64,000 nucleotides of DNA from Thermomonospora catenispora. GTDB lineage: Bacteria; Actinomycetota; Actinomycetes; Streptosporangiales; Streptosporangiaceae. The notes beneath the pieces are model-generated. The model saw only the letters and a list, made by a program, of their open reading frames with translations, had not been told where the DNA came from and made no database searches. Position 1 is the stretch's first letter; each line of letters starts with the position of its first letter. Position numbers and translations under genes: made by a program. The stretch is from positions 1 through 64,000 of the forward strand of contig NZ_RRYT01000004.1 of NCBI RefSeq assembly GCF_006363815.1, written 5' to 3'. Of the stretch, positions 41,533 through 50,259 are shown piece by piece.

Positions 41533-43101
41533 GTGGGCGCTGACCACTCCCACTCCCATCACCACCGGACGGCGCCGGCCCCGCCGGGCGCGGTGCGGGC
41601 CATGCTGGCGGTCATCGTTCCGCTGGCGGTGGCGACGCTGGCCGCGTTGATCTGGATGTGGCCGGACGGGAACGCCCCCGCCTCCGCCGAACAGGCCCCG
41701 GAGCCGGTGAAGATGACCCGGGTCACCGGCACGGTCACCGCGATCGCCTACAAGGACTGCGCGCAGGCCGGGGAGTTCGAGGGCGACTGGCTGACCCCGA
41801 CCCCCGCGCCCGGCCGCCGCTGCGGGGACGCCACCGTGCGGCTGACCTCCGGCCCCCAGGAGGGCGGCACGGTGAAGGTCGCGCTGCCCACCGGCCCCGG
41901 CTCGCTGGAGTACTCCGTCGGCGACAAGGTGGTGCTGCTGCACATGCCCTCCGGAGCCGACGGCGGCGGCGGGCAGTACCAGCTCACCGACCACGACCGG
42001 ACGAACGGGATGTGGCTGGTCGGGGCGGCGTTCGCGCTGGCGGTGATCGCGTTCGGCCGCTGGCGCGGGGTGACCGCCCTGGTGGGGCTGACGATCACGT
42101 TCGTGCTGCTGGTGAAATTCCTGATCCCGGCGATCCTGGAGGGGCGGCCGCCGCTGCTGGTCGCCATCGTCGGCTCCGCGGCGATCATGCTGGCGGTGCT
42201 GTACCTGACCCACGGCGTGACGATGGCGACGTCGATCGCGGTGGTCGGGACGCTGGCCAGCCTGGCGCTCACCGGGGTGCTGGCGTCGGCGGCGATCGGG
42301 TTGACGCATCTGTCCGGCCTGGCCGACGAGAGCTCCCTGAACCTGGGCCTCAGCTACGACCTCAACCTGCAGGGCCTGCTGCTGGCCGGGATCATCATCG
42401 GGTCGCTGGGCGTCCTGGACGACATCACCATCACCCAGGCCGCCACGGTCGGAGAGCTGGCGCGCGCCAACCCCGCCTACGGGTTCGGGCGGCTGTACCG
42501 GGCGGCCGCCCGGGTCGGCCGGGCGCACATCGCCTCGGTGATCAACACGATCATCCTGGCGTACGCGGGCTCCTCGCTCCCGCTGCTGATCCTGATCAGC
42601 GTCGGTGAGCAGCCGCTGGGGCAGGTGCTGACCGGTCAGGTGCTCGCCGAGGAGATCGTCCGCAGCGTGGCCGGCACCCTGGGCCTGATCGCCGCCGTCC
42701 CCGTCACCACCGCCCTGGCGGCCGTGATCAGCTCCCGCAGCGTCCCCGCCTCCCACGAAGAACACGAGGGGCCGCACGAGGAGACGTCCACCGGGCCGCA
42801 CGACCGGACGGCCGGCGGACCGCAGGGGGACCGGCGCGATCGGCCGCACGACGGGCCGCCTGAGGAGCCGCCCAGAGGACGGCACGCCCGACGGCACGGC
42901 GAAGAGCACGACGGGCGACACGAGGGGCCCTACGACGTGCCCTATGAGAGGCCGGGCCGGTACGACCGGCGGGACGACGGGCGGCACGAGAGGCATGAGA
43001 GGAACGAGAGGTACGCACCCTTCCCGCCCCGTCCCCGTCCGCCGGTCGAGGACGCGGAGCTGCCGCCGCCCGGCTGGCCGTACACCGACCGGCGCGAGTG
43101 A
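41533..43101 (+). CDS. YibE/F family membrane protein with His-rich ends
   Basis: A 522-residue protein. The N terminus starts GADHSHSHHHR, then TM1, an extracytoplasmic OB-like region (VTGTVTAIAYKDCAQAG...GRRCGDATVRL with two Cys), and about seven helices typical of YibE/F (LGVLDDITITQAATVGELARANP). From about residue 405 the tail is disordered and full of His, Asp, Glu, Arg and Gly (for example RGRHARRHGEEHDGRHEGP). GTG 41533 fits GAGGAGG. Function of YibE/F is unproven; the His-rich ends and the neighbouring Mn exporter suggest metal handling. Confidence 0.85.
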   Translation: MGADHSHSHHHRTAPAPPGAVRAMLAVIVPLAVATLAALIWMWPDGNAPASAEQAPEPVKMTRVTGTVTAIAYKDCAQAGEFEGDWLTPTPAPGRRCGDATVRLTSGPQEGGTVKVALPTGPGSLEYSVGDKVVLLHMPSGADGGGGQYQLTDHDRTNGMWLVGAAFALAVIAFGRWRGVTALVGLTITFVLLVKFLIPAILEGRPPLLVAIVGSAAIMLAVLYLTHGVTMATSIAVVGTLASLALTGVLASAAIGLTHLSGLADESSLNLGLSYDLNLQGLLLAGIIIGSLGVLDDITITQAATVGELARANPAYGFGRLYRAAARVGRAHIASVINTIILAYAGSSLPLLILISVGEQPLGQVLTGQVLAEEIVRSVAGTLGLIAAVPVTTALAAVISSRSVPASHEEHEGPHEETSTGPHDRTAGGPQGDRRDRPHDGPPEEPPRGRHARRHGEEHDGRHEGPYDVPYERPGRYDRRDDGRHERHERNERYAPFPPRPRPPVEDAELPPPGWPYTDRRE

Positions 43102-43142
43102 GCCGAGTACGGGCGAGCCCGCGGATCGTCCGTGCGGCGCGC

Positions 43143-43598
43143 CTATGCGGTGGACCGCTCCCGGCGGCGGGCGGACCCGCTCCGCCGCCACAGCAGCGCG
43201 TCCAGGCCGAACCGCCCGCTGCCGGTGGCGGCCAGCAGCAGGGCGGTCGCCCCGATGAGGAGGACCAGCTCGAAGCCCCCTTCGTTGACGAAGACCCCGT
43301 TGTCGCGGTGCACGAACCAGTACGCCCCCGCCATGTCGAGGACGATCAGCACCCCGAAGACCGGGACCAACAGCCCGAGGATCAGGGCGAGACCGCCCAG
43401 GATCTCCACCCAGGTGGAGTAGTGGGCGGCCAGGGAGGGGAACGGGATGCCCATGTCCGCGAACCCCCGGGTCACGCTGTCGAGTCCGATGTCGGTGAGT
43501 TTCTGCAGCCCGTGGGCGAGGAGGATCGTCCCGAGGGCCAGTCGGCCCAGCAGGAGTCCGAAGTCGCGCAGCACGGGGAAGCGATCGGCGAAGTTCAT
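43143..43598 (-). CDS. DoxX family membrane protein
   Basis: A 151-residue four-helix protein of the DoxX family (LLLGRLALGTILLAHGLQKL; HYSTWVEILGGLALILGLLVPVFG; GGFELVLLIGATALLLAATG). The GLQKL and VEILGG motifs are characteristic. ATG 43598 is fixed by GGAGAGGA. It converges with the YibE/F gene. DoxX homologues occur in thiosulfate:quinone oxidoreductase and in the mycobacterial membrane-associated oxidoreductase complex; the role here is open. Confidence 0.85.
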   Translation of the reverse strand: MNFADRFPVLRDFGLLLGRLALGTILLAHGLQKLTDIGLDSVTRGFADMGIPFPSLAAHYSTWVEILGGLALILGLLVPVFGVLIVLDMAGAYWFVHRDNGVFVNEGGFELVLLIGATALLLAATGSGRFGLDALLWRRSGSARRRERSTA

Positions 43599-43773
43599 CG
43601 AGAGTCCTCTCCGGCGAGGCGAGCGGCCGTGAAGCGGGGAGGGCCGGCCGGCGACGGCCGGGGTCCCCTCCGGGCGGCGGAGGAGGCCGGGGCGCAACGG
43701 CGACGGACACGGTCGGGCGGGCGCCGTGGTCGATCGCCGACGGTCCGGGCCGGCCTGACGGCAAGGACGGTCC

Positions 43774-44622
43774 CTACCCGGATCGTCCCTGCTCACGCAC
43801 CGGGGACGAGGGCAGGTCGGCGGGGGTGCGCGGATCGGGGGCCCCGGGCGGCAGGACGCCGTGGCGGCGCAGCACCCGCCCGACCGCCGGTCCCCAGGCC
43901 GGGCGGAGCCGGGCCGAGCGCAGCAGGGCCTCGTCGGCGAGCAGGTCGGCGGCCCTCCCGGCGTGCAGGCGGCCGTCGGCGAGGACCGCGACCTCATCGG
44001 CCCAGCGGTGCGCCAGGTCCACGTCGTGGGTGGACGCCACGATCGTGGTGCCCGCCGCCCGCAGCTCCTCCAGCGTCGTCAGCAGCGCCTCCACCCCGGC
44101 CGGATCCAGCCCCGCGGTCGGCTCGTCCAGCACCAGCACCGCCGGGCGCAGCGCCAGCGCCCCCGCGATCGCCACGCGTTTGCGCTGGCCGAACGACAGC
44201 AGATGGGCGGGCCGGTCGGCCAGCTCGGTGATCTGCATGGCCGCCAGCGCCTGGGCGACCCGCGCCCGCACCTGCTCGACCGGCAGCCCCAGGTTCAGCG
44301 GACCGAACGACACGTCCTGCCGGACGCTCGCCGAGAACAGCTGGTCGTCGGGGTCCTGCAGCACCAGCTGGACGCGGGTCCGCAGCTCGGTGAGCCCGCG
44401 CCGGGTGTAGGACACCGGCGACCCCCGCCACAGGATCCGTCCGCGGGCGGGGCGCAGCCCTCCGGTCAGCAGCCGCAGCAGCGTCGTCTTGCCCGCGCCG
44501 TTCGGCCCCAGCAGCGCCAGCGTCCGCTCCGCCGGCACGTCCAGCGACAGCCCGGTGAAGACCGGCCGTTCGCCCTCGTAGGCGAACGAGACCTCCCGGG
44601 CGCTGAGGATCGGCGCGGTCAC
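43774..44622 (-). CDS. cbiO: Cobalt ECF transporter ATPase CbiO
   Basis: A 282-residue ABC ATPase: Walker A LLGPNGAGKTTLLRLL, Q-loop VLQDPDDQLFSASVRQDVSFGP (the DDQLF form typical of ECF-type ATPases), signature LSFGQRKRVAIAGALA, Walker B VLVLDEPTAGLDP, H-loop STHDVDL. It is the last gene of cbiMNQO, with GTG 44622 22 bases after cbiQ. As in other Co systems a single CbiO probably forms a homodimer. It acts at the inner membrane face to energise Co2+ uptake for cobalamin. Confidence 0.92.
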   Translation of the reverse strand: MTAPILSAREVSFAYEGERPVFTGLSLDVPAERTLALLGPNGAGKTTLLRLLTGGLRPARGRILWRGSPVSYTRRGLTELRTRVQLVLQDPDDQLFSASVRQDVSFGPLNLGLPVEQVRARVAQALAAMQITELADRPAHLLSFGQRKRVAIAGALALRPAVLVLDEPTAGLDPAGVEALLTTLEELRAAGTTIVASTHDVDLAHRWADEVAVLADGRLHAGRAADLLADEALLRSARLRPAWGPAVGRVLRRHGVLPPGAPDPRTPADLPSSPVREQGRSG

Positions 44623-44644
44623 GGGCTCCTCCGGGCGGGGCGCG

Positions 44645-45385
44645 TCACGGCAGACGCTCCACGGCCAGCGCGAGACCGGCCGCCAGCGCGGCCGGCATCG
44701 GCGCGGCCAGCAGGAACGGCGTGCGCAGCGGGATCGGCTCGACCAGGACCGTCAGCGCGCCGGCGTGGCCGCGTCCGGCCAGGCCGGCCTCCAGCCGGCG
44801 GGCGCGGTCGAACGAGCGCACGAACACCGCCGAGCCCAGGCCGCCCAGGGAGCGCCAGGTCGCCCGGAGCGACCGGGTGCCCAACCGTCCGGCCTGGGCG
44901 TCGCGGATCCGCCGGGCGGTGTCCAGCACCACGAACAGCATCCGGTAGATCAGCGCCGCCACCTCCACCAGCGCCGGAGGCACCCCGATCCGCACCAGCC
45001 GCGGCAGCGTGTCGGCCAGCGGGGTCGTCCCGGCGAACAGCAGCTGGCACAGCACCGCGGCCGTGCACCGGGCCAGCACCTCCCCGGCCCGGCGCGGCCC
45101 GTCGTCGGCCCAGGCGATCCCGTCCGCGCCCACCGTGATCAGGAACGCTGGCGATCCGGTCAGCGCGAACCCCAGCGGCGTCCGGGCGGCCCGCACCAGC
45201 GTGCGCACCGGGATCCGCGCCCAGCACACCGCCACCGCCGCGGTGACCAGCGCCGTCACCACGGCGCCCGGCCAGGGCGGCAGCGTCAGCGCGCACCCCA
45301 GCAGCCCGCCGGCCAGCAGCGCCTTGGCGGCGGGGTGGTGCCGCCGCCACGGGCTGCGGTAGGCGGCGGCGTCGATGGCGAGCAC
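44645..45385 (-). CDS. cbiQ: Cobalt ECF transporter transmembrane protein CbiQ
   Basis: A 246-residue T-component with four to five helices and the two ATPase-coupling Ala-Arg-Gly type motifs: RRIRDAQAGRLG and RRLEAGLAGRGH. Begins DAAAYRSPWRRHHPAAKALLAGGLLGCAL, a classic CbiQ N terminus. GTG 45385 abuts the cbiN stop, so translation is coupled. Confidence 0.9.
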   Translation of the reverse strand: MLAIDAAAYRSPWRRHHPAAKALLAGGLLGCALTLPPWPGAVVTALVTAAVAVCWARIPVRTLVRAARTPLGFALTGSPAFLITVGADGIAWADDGPRRAGEVLARCTAAVLCQLLFAGTTPLADTLPRLVRIGVPPALVEVAALIYRMLFVVLDTARRIRDAQAGRLGTRSLRATWRSLGGLGSAVFVRSFDRARRLEAGLAGRGHAGALTVLVEPIPLRTPFLLAAPMPAALAAGLALAVERLP

Positions 45386-45700
45386 TCAGCCGTCGCCCCG
45401 GGGGGCGGCCGCCCGCCCGCGCCGGGTGCGGACCACCCCCAGGCAGTAGCCGAGCACTCCCGCGCCCAGCGCCGCCTGCAGCGCGAACAGCCCCGACTCG
45501 ACCTCCCCCGACGGGGGCTCGTACAGCGGGCCGAACCAGGGCTCATAGCCGGGATCGTTCTCGGCGATCGCCGCCTCCGCCCGCCCGTCGGCCCCGGCGA
45601 ACGGCTCTTCCCCGCCGTCTCCCGCGCCGATCGCCAGCGGCGTCACCGCGAGCGCCGCCACCGCCAGCATGAGCAGCGCAGTGACCATACGGCCCTTCAT
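45386..45700 (-). CDS. cbiN: Cobalt transporter auxiliary subunit CbiN
   Basis: A 104-residue two-helix protein: N-terminal helix (MVTALLMLAVAALAVTPLAIG), an acidic loop (GADGRAEAAIAENDPGYEPWFGPLYEPPSGEVES) and a C-terminal helix (LFALQAALGAGVLGYCLGVV). The AAIAENDPGYEPWF segment is the CbiN hallmark; its loop helps load Co2+ into CbiM. ATG 45700 follows GAGGAGG. Confidence 0.9.
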   Translation of the reverse strand: MKGRMVTALLMLAVAALAVTPLAIGAGDGGEEPFAGADGRAEAAIAENDPGYEPWFGPLYEPPSGEVESGLFALQAALGAGVLGYCLGVVRTRRGRAAAPRGDG

Positions 45701-45782
45701 TCCGTCGCCTCCTCGCGATCGCGCGATGCGTCCGGTCCGATCACGGCGGCCGATCCCCGCGGCGCGCTCCTCACACGCCCGG

Positions 45783-46460
45783 TCACGCCGCCGCCTCCGT
45801 GCGGGCGGGGCGCAGCACGCCCAGTCGGATCAGGTCGGCGGCGGCGGAGGTGCGCAGGAGCCGGACGAGGAGGACGGTCAGCAGACCTTCGCTGACCGCC
45901 AGCGGGATCTGGGTGACCGCGAAGATCCCGCCGAACTTGGCCAGCGCCCCCGCCACGCCGGACTCGGCGTCGGGAAAGGCCAGCGCGAGCTGGACCGAGG
46001 TGACGCAGTAGGTGGTCAGGTCGGCGACGAACGCCCCGGCGAACACCGCCGGCAGCAGGCCGAACCGCCGCATCGACAGGTAGGCCGCGAAACCCGCCCA
46101 CGGGCCGGCGATCGCCATGGAGAACACGTTGGCGCCCAGCGTGGTCAGCCCGCCGTGCGCCAGCAGCAGTGCCTGGAACAGCAACGTGACGGTGCCCAGC
46201 ACCGCCATCGCCGGCGGGCGGAACAGGACCGCGCCGAGCCCGGTGCCGGTGGGATGCGAGCTGCTTCCGGTGACCGACGGGATCTTCAGCGCGGACAGCA
46301 CGAAGCAGAACGCCCCGGACGCGCCCAGCAGCAGCCGATCCTCGGGGGAGTCCTTGAGCCGGCGGTTGAGCGTCACCGCGCCGTGGACGAGGAACGGGGC
46401 CGCGGCCACGGACCAGGCGACGGCATGGGAGAGGGGGAGATGGCCCTCGGCGATGTGCAC
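45783..46460 (-). CDS. cbiM: Cobalt ECF transporter substrate-binding subunit CbiM
   Basis: A 225-residue S-component starting GTG 46460 with (M)[15 protein letters not shown]; the His at position 2 is the metal ligand of CbiM/NikM proteins, which fixes the start. Later conserved parts: [18 protein letters not shown] (second ligand region) and [14 protein letters not shown]. The upstream leader is a cobalamin riboswitch, which identifies cobalt as the metal. First gene of cbiMNQO. Confidence 0.92.
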   Translation of the reverse strand: MHIAEGHLPLSHAVAWSVAAAPFLVHGAVTLNRRLKDSPEDRLLLGASGAFCFVLSALKIPSVTGSSSHPTGTGLGAVLFRPPAMAVLGTVTLLFQALLLAHGGLTTLGANVFSMAIAGPWAGFAAYLSMRRFGLLPAVFAGAFVADLTTYCVTSVQLALAFPDAESGVAGALAKFGGIFAVTQIPLAVSEGLLTVLLVRLLRTSAAADLIRLGVLRPARTEAAA

Positions 46461-46507
46461 GGGCGGACACCAGACCTTTCCAGCACCTCGTGGACGGTGG
46501 TCGAGCG

Positions 46508-46670
46508 CCGTGGCCGGTCTCCTGGCTGACGGGTTCGCCCCGCCGCTCCACCTTCCCAGGCGTGATCGCCCAGTGGCCTCCGTGCGGAGCGAGCGACGGG
46601 AAATCCCGATCACAGTGGCGAGGGCCGCTCCGGTCTTGCACCGGATTCCCGAACACCACGGCCCGACCAG
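46508..46670 (-). ncRNA. Cobalamin riboswitch controlling cbiMNQO
   Basis: On the minus strand the conserved order is GGTGCAAGACC (46642-46632), CGCCACTGT (46620-46612), and the B12 box AGCCAGGAGACCGGCC (ending near 46512). The start codon follows about 50 bases after the B12 box. The class represses when adenosylcobalamin is bound. Confidence 0.9.
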
Positions 46671-46884
46671 CTTAGCCATACCTGCACAGATGTACAGATA
46701 TGGGGATACGGATCTCTGGCACGGCGGACAGATGCCCTCCGGCCCTCGCCCGCATCGATCGTCCGCCCGACGAGAACGCCCTGTCGCTCATTTCATGAAC
46801 TAATCGGCACGTCGTGGCATCTCCCCCATAGGGTGATCATGACCGTCGTTCACTCTCATGCGGCGTCGGGCGCCGAGGAGGAAG
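46671..46884. promoter_or_regulatory. Divergent promoter region of cbiMNQO and the second kinase
   Basis: An AT-richer stretch (46675-46720, 46790-46850) carrying both promoters. It includes a 16-bp imperfect palindrome CTGCACAGATGTACAG (46682-46697) just upstream of the riboswitch, a candidate operator. The GAGGAGGAAG RBS of the kinase ends it. Confidence 0.45.
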
Positions 46885-48579
46885 ATGACCACCGAGCACG
46901 GTCCCCAGAGGATCGGCCGGTACCGGCTGATCGAACGGCTGGGTGAGGGCGGACAGGGCGTGGTCCACCTGGCCGAGGCGCCGGACGGAACCCGGGTGGC
47001 GGTCAAGGTGCTGCACCGCCACGCCGACGCCAGGGCCCGCGAACGCTTCCGCAAGGAGGTCGCCACCGCCCGGCGGGTGGCGCCCTTCTGCACCGCCCGC
47101 ATCCTGGACGTGGGGGAGGACGACGGCGTCCCGTTCGTCGTCACCGAGTACGTCGACGGCCCCTCGCTGCGGGACCTGGTGCAGCGGGAAGGCCCCCGGT
47201 CCGGGCCGGAGCTGTACCGGCTGGCGGTCGGCACCGCCACCGCGCTGGCGGCCATCCACCAGGCGGGCGTGGTGCACCGGGACTTCAAACCCGGCAACGT
47301 GCTGCTGGGCCCGGACGGCCCCCGCGTCATCGACTTCGGGATCGCCCGTTCCCTGGATCTGACCGCCACCGCCACCGGATCGATCGTCGGCACCCCCGCC
47401 TACATGGCGCCCGAGCAGTTCTCCGGACGGGACGTCGGGCCGGCTGCCGACGTGTTCGCCTGGGGCGCCACCATCGCCTACGCCGCCAACGGCCGGCCGC
47501 CGCACGGCCAGGACTCGGTGCCGGCCGTGATGGCCCGCCTCAGCCGGGGCGAGTCCGACCTGGGGCGCCTGGACGGCCCGCTGTACCGGCTGGTGCGGGA
47601 CTGCCTGCACCGCGACCCGGCCCGCCGTCCCACCAGCGGCCAGGTGCTGATGCGGCTGCTGGAGCGCGACACCCCCATCGCCGCCGACCAGGCCCTCGCC
47701 CAGGGCAGGGAGCTGGCGGCCTCCGCGCCGGCCGACGACCGCACCGCCCGCTGGACGGCGCTGCGCGCCACCGACCGCCCGGTCCGTGCGCACGGGCGCC
47801 TGCGCGGCACGGTCGTGCCCGTCGCGGCGGTGGCCGTCGCGGTGGCGGCGATCATCACCGCGATCGTGATCGTCGTCGACTCCGGCAACCGGGGCCGGGC
47901 CGGCACCGGCACCGCGGCCCCCACGGCCGCCCCGCAGCCCACCGCCCCCGCCCAGGTCGCCGCGGCGCTCCAGCAGGCCGCCGCCGCCCGCAAGACCGTC
48001 GCCTTCACCGTCAAGGGCGACTTCGATCAGGGGGTGGGCGGGACGGACGCCGACGGCAGGTGCCAGGTCGACGCCGAGCTGAACACCGACTGCGACATGA
48101 ACGTCGCCGACGTGGAGAGCCAGGGGGAGAAGACCAGGGTCGTGCTGATCGGGGACTCCGGATACTTCGGCGACGGCACCGTCGCCACGGTGTTCCGAGT
48201 GGGCCAGGAGACCGAGGTCACCAACGCGCACATGTACCTGGGGCGGAGCATGCGATGGCTGGTGAGCCCCCGGCACCCGGTCGAGCTGGTCCGGCGCGCC
48301 GGGCGGCTGGACATCAGCCGGGACAGCGCCTCCATCACCTACGGCGGCAGGCTCTCGGTGGGCGCCATGCAGAAGGCCCCGGTCGTCGGCGCCTTCTACC
48401 GGGACTACACCGAGGAGGCCGAGCTCAGTTTCCTGCTGACCACCTCCACGGACCATCTGCCGCAACGGCTGGAGGTGAACATGGTGCTGAGGGACGAGTC
48501 GGGCGACGGCATCCGCGCCAACTACGTCATCGACTACCGGGACTGGGGCCGGGCGGGCACCGTCCGCAAGCCGTTCTGA
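46885..48579 (+). CDS. Membrane Ser/Thr protein kinase with lipoprotein-like outer domain
   Basis: A 564-residue kinase. Kinase domain about 10-265: LGEGGQGVVHLAE, VAVKVLHRH, HRDFKPGNVLL, DFGIARSLD, MAPEQF. One TM helix about 305-330 (VVPVAAVAVAVAAIITAIVIVV). Outside is a Thr/Ala/Pro linker and a 200-residue beta-rich domain (TVAFTVKGDFDQGVGG... RCQVDAELNTDCDMNVADVES... PQRLEVNMVLRDESGDG) with a Cys pair (CQVDAELNTDC), similar to the LppX/LprG-like folds often fused to actinomycete kinases. ATG 46885 has an excellent RBS. It may sense lipid or envelope ligands. Confidence 0.9.
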   Translation: MTTEHGPQRIGRYRLIERLGEGGQGVVHLAEAPDGTRVAVKVLHRHADARARERFRKEVATARRVAPFCTARILDVGEDDGVPFVVTEYVDGPSLRDLVQREGPRSGPELYRLAVGTATALAAIHQAGVVHRDFKPGNVLLGPDGPRVIDFGIARSLDLTATATGSIVGTPAYMAPEQFSGRDVGPAADVFAWGATIAYAANGRPPHGQDSVPAVMARLSRGESDLGRLDGPLYRLVRDCLHRDPARRPTSGQVLMRLLERDTPIAADQALAQGRELAASAPADDRTARWTALRATDRPVRAHGRLRGTVVPVAAVAVAVAAIITAIVIVVDSGNRGRAGTGTAAPTAAPQPTAPAQVAAALQQAAAARKTVAFTVKGDFDQGVGGTDADGRCQVDAELNTDCDMNVADVESQGEKTRVVLIGDSGYFGDGTVATVFRVGQETEVTNAHMYLGRSMRWLVSPRHPVELVRRAGRLDISRDSASITYGGRLSVGAMQKAPVVGAFYRDYTEEAELSFLLTTSTDHLPQRLEVNMVLRDESGDGIRANYVIDYRDWGRAGTVRKPF

Positions 48580-48606
48580 GCGCGCGCCCGGCAGGTGTTC
48601 GACGCG

Positions 48607-48650
48607 TCCGACGGGTGTCCGACGGGTGATCGACGGGTGATCGACGGGTG
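48607..48650 (+). repeat. Four tandem 11-bp repeats
   Basis: TCCGACGGGTG twice, then ATCGACGGGTG twice, head to tail, 28 bases after the kinase stop and before the convergent HxlR gene. They are not coding. Confidence 0.9.
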
Positions 48651-48723
48651 ATCGCGCGGCCCGGTGAGGACCGCGGGCGAGGGGACGCCCCGGCGGTCCT
48701 CGCCGCCGTCCGCGGCCCGACGG

Positions 48724-49167
48724 TCAGGAGGCGCGGGCGTCGTAGCGTTCGCGGTTGGCGAGCACCTCGCCCATGTGCTCCTCGGCCCACTCCTTGATGC
48801 CGCGCACCACCCGGTAGAGAGAAAGGCCCAGGTCGGTCAGCTCATAGGTGACGGTGACCGGCACGGTCGCCGTCACGGTGCGGGTGACCAGGCCGTCGCG
48901 TTCGAGAGAGCGCAGCGTCTGGGTGAGCATCTTCTGGCTGACACCGGCCAGAGTGCGGGACAGTTCGGAATACCGCATCGGCCGCGGTTCGTCGGGGCAG
49001 TCGACCCCGGAAGGGTGCGGGCCGCCGCCGCCGAGCGCGGCCAGGATCAGCGCGACCCACTTGTTGGAGATCCGCTCGAGCAGCTGCCGGCTGGGGCATG
49101 CGGCCAGGAACGCGTCGTAGTCCGCCTTGGCCTGTGCCCGCCGCTGGGCCGCCGTCTTCGTCGCCAT
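48724..49167 (-). CDS. HxlR-family transcriptional regulator
   Basis: A 147-residue winged-helix regulator: CPSRQLLERISNKWVALILAAL, then RYSELSRTLAGVSQKMLTQTLRSLERDGLVTR and VTYELTDLGLSL. The Cys at the start of the first helix (AACPSRQ) is the usual redox or electrophile sensor in the HxlR family. It diverges from an NADPH:quinone oxidoreductase-like gene, the classic arrangement for quinone or aldehyde response. A 7-bp inverted repeat lies between them. Confidence 0.9.
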   Translation of the reverse strand: MATKTAAQRRAQAKADYDAFLAACPSRQLLERISNKWVALILAALGGGGPHPSGVDCPDEPRPMRYSELSRTLAGVSQKMLTQTLRSLERDGLVTRTVTATVPVTVTYELTDLGLSLYRVVRGIKEWAEEHMGEVLANRERYDARAS

Positions 49168-49189
49168 CGACCGCTTCTTCTTACCTCAG

Positions 49190-49214
49190 GGCACCTTACG
49201 CACTTTGAGGTGCC
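49190..49214. promoter_or_regulatory. HxlR operator candidate
   Basis: GGCACCT (49190-49196) and AGGTGCC (49208-49214) are perfect 7-bp arms with an 11-base spacer, centrally placed in the divergent intergenic region. Confidence 0.55.
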
Positions 49215-49288
49215 TACTTCCTATGAGAGAGCAGCTCATCCAGTGTGGTGCGGGACAGTTGCAGGACACAACCCTGGAGAGCCGACAG

Positions 49289-50206
49289 ATGAGCACCTCC
49301 ACCTTCCGCGCCGCCGTCGTCCGCACCCCGGGCGGGCCCGACTCGATCGAGATCATCGACGTCCCCCTCGCCGAGCCCGGACCGGGCGAGGTCCGCATCG
49401 AGATCGCCGCCGCCTCCGTCAATCCCGTCGATCTCGCGGTCGCCGACGGTTTCTTCCACGCCCTGGGGGTGATCGATCAGCCGGAGCGCACCGGCCTGGG
49501 CTGGGACTTCGCCGGCACCGTCGTGGCGCGCGGCCACGGCGTCGACCTGCCCGTCGGCACCCGGGTCGCCGGTCTGGTGCCCGGCTTCGACCGCGACTTC
49601 GGCACCTACGCCGAGCAGCTCCTCGTGCCGGCCGCCGACCTGGCGGTCGTTCCCGACGGGCTGGATCTGATCGCGGCGTCGACGGTGCCGCTCAACGGGC
49701 TGACCGCCGCCCAGATCGTCGATCTGCTCGGCGACGCGCCCGCCGGCGGCGACCGGTTGCTGGTGACCGGAGCGGCCGGTGCGGTCGGGGGCTACGTCGT
49801 CTCGCTGGCGCAGGACCGCGGCTGGCGGGTGACCGGCCTGGCCCGTGCCGCGGACGAGGAGTTCGTCCGCGGCCTCGGCGCCGACTTCACCACGGGGGCC
49901 GAGCCGGGCTGGGACGCGGTCGTCGACGCCGCGGTGCTGCAGGAGCAGGCCCTCGGCCTGGTCCGCGACGGCGGGAGGTTCGTCGGCGTGCGGCCGAACG
50001 CCGCACCGGCCGCCGAACGGGGGATCTCCGTGGCCGTCGTGGAGGTCCGGCCCGACGGCCGGCGGTTGAGCGACCTGCTCGCCCGCACCGCCTCCGGCGG
50101 GCTTCCGGCCCGAGTGCATGCGGTCATGCCGCTGGAGCGGGCCGCCGACGCCCACCGGGCCATGGCCAAGGGCGGAGTGCGCGGCCGCTATGTGCTCCGG
50201 CCCTGA
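49289..50206 (+). CDS. Zinc-free NADP-dependent quinone oxidoreductase-like (MDR) protein
   Basis: A 305-residue MDR-family reductase: PGPGEVRIEIAAASVNPVDLAVADG, WDFAGTVVARG, the NADPH motif LLVTGAAGAVGGYVVSLAQ, and a C-terminal LERAADAHRAMAKGGVRGRYVLRP. No zinc-binding Cys cluster. Acts on quinones or enones. ATG 49289 follows GGAGAG. Probably repressed by the divergent HxlR protein. Confidence 0.88.
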   Translation: MSTSTFRAAVVRTPGGPDSIEIIDVPLAEPGPGEVRIEIAAASVNPVDLAVADGFFHALGVIDQPERTGLGWDFAGTVVARGHGVDLPVGTRVAGLVPGFDRDFGTYAEQLLVPAADLAVVPDGLDLIAASTVPLNGLTAAQIVDLLGDAPAGGDRLLVTGAAGAVGGYVVSLAQDRGWRVTGLARAADEEFVRGLGADFTTGAEPGWDAVVDAAVLQEQALGLVRDGGRFVGVRPNAAPAAERGISVAVVEVRPDGRRLSDLLARTASGGLPARVHAVMPLERAADAHRAMAKGGVRGRYVLRP

Positions 50207-50259
50207 CGGCGAGGACCGCCGCCGGGGCGCGTTCGACAGGTGATCGTTCCGAGCGCCGG

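Noticed and set aside
41533-43101. C-terminal tail of YibE/F as a separate gene
   Set aside because: It is in frame with the membrane part, with no RBS or start inside, so it is a disordered tail.
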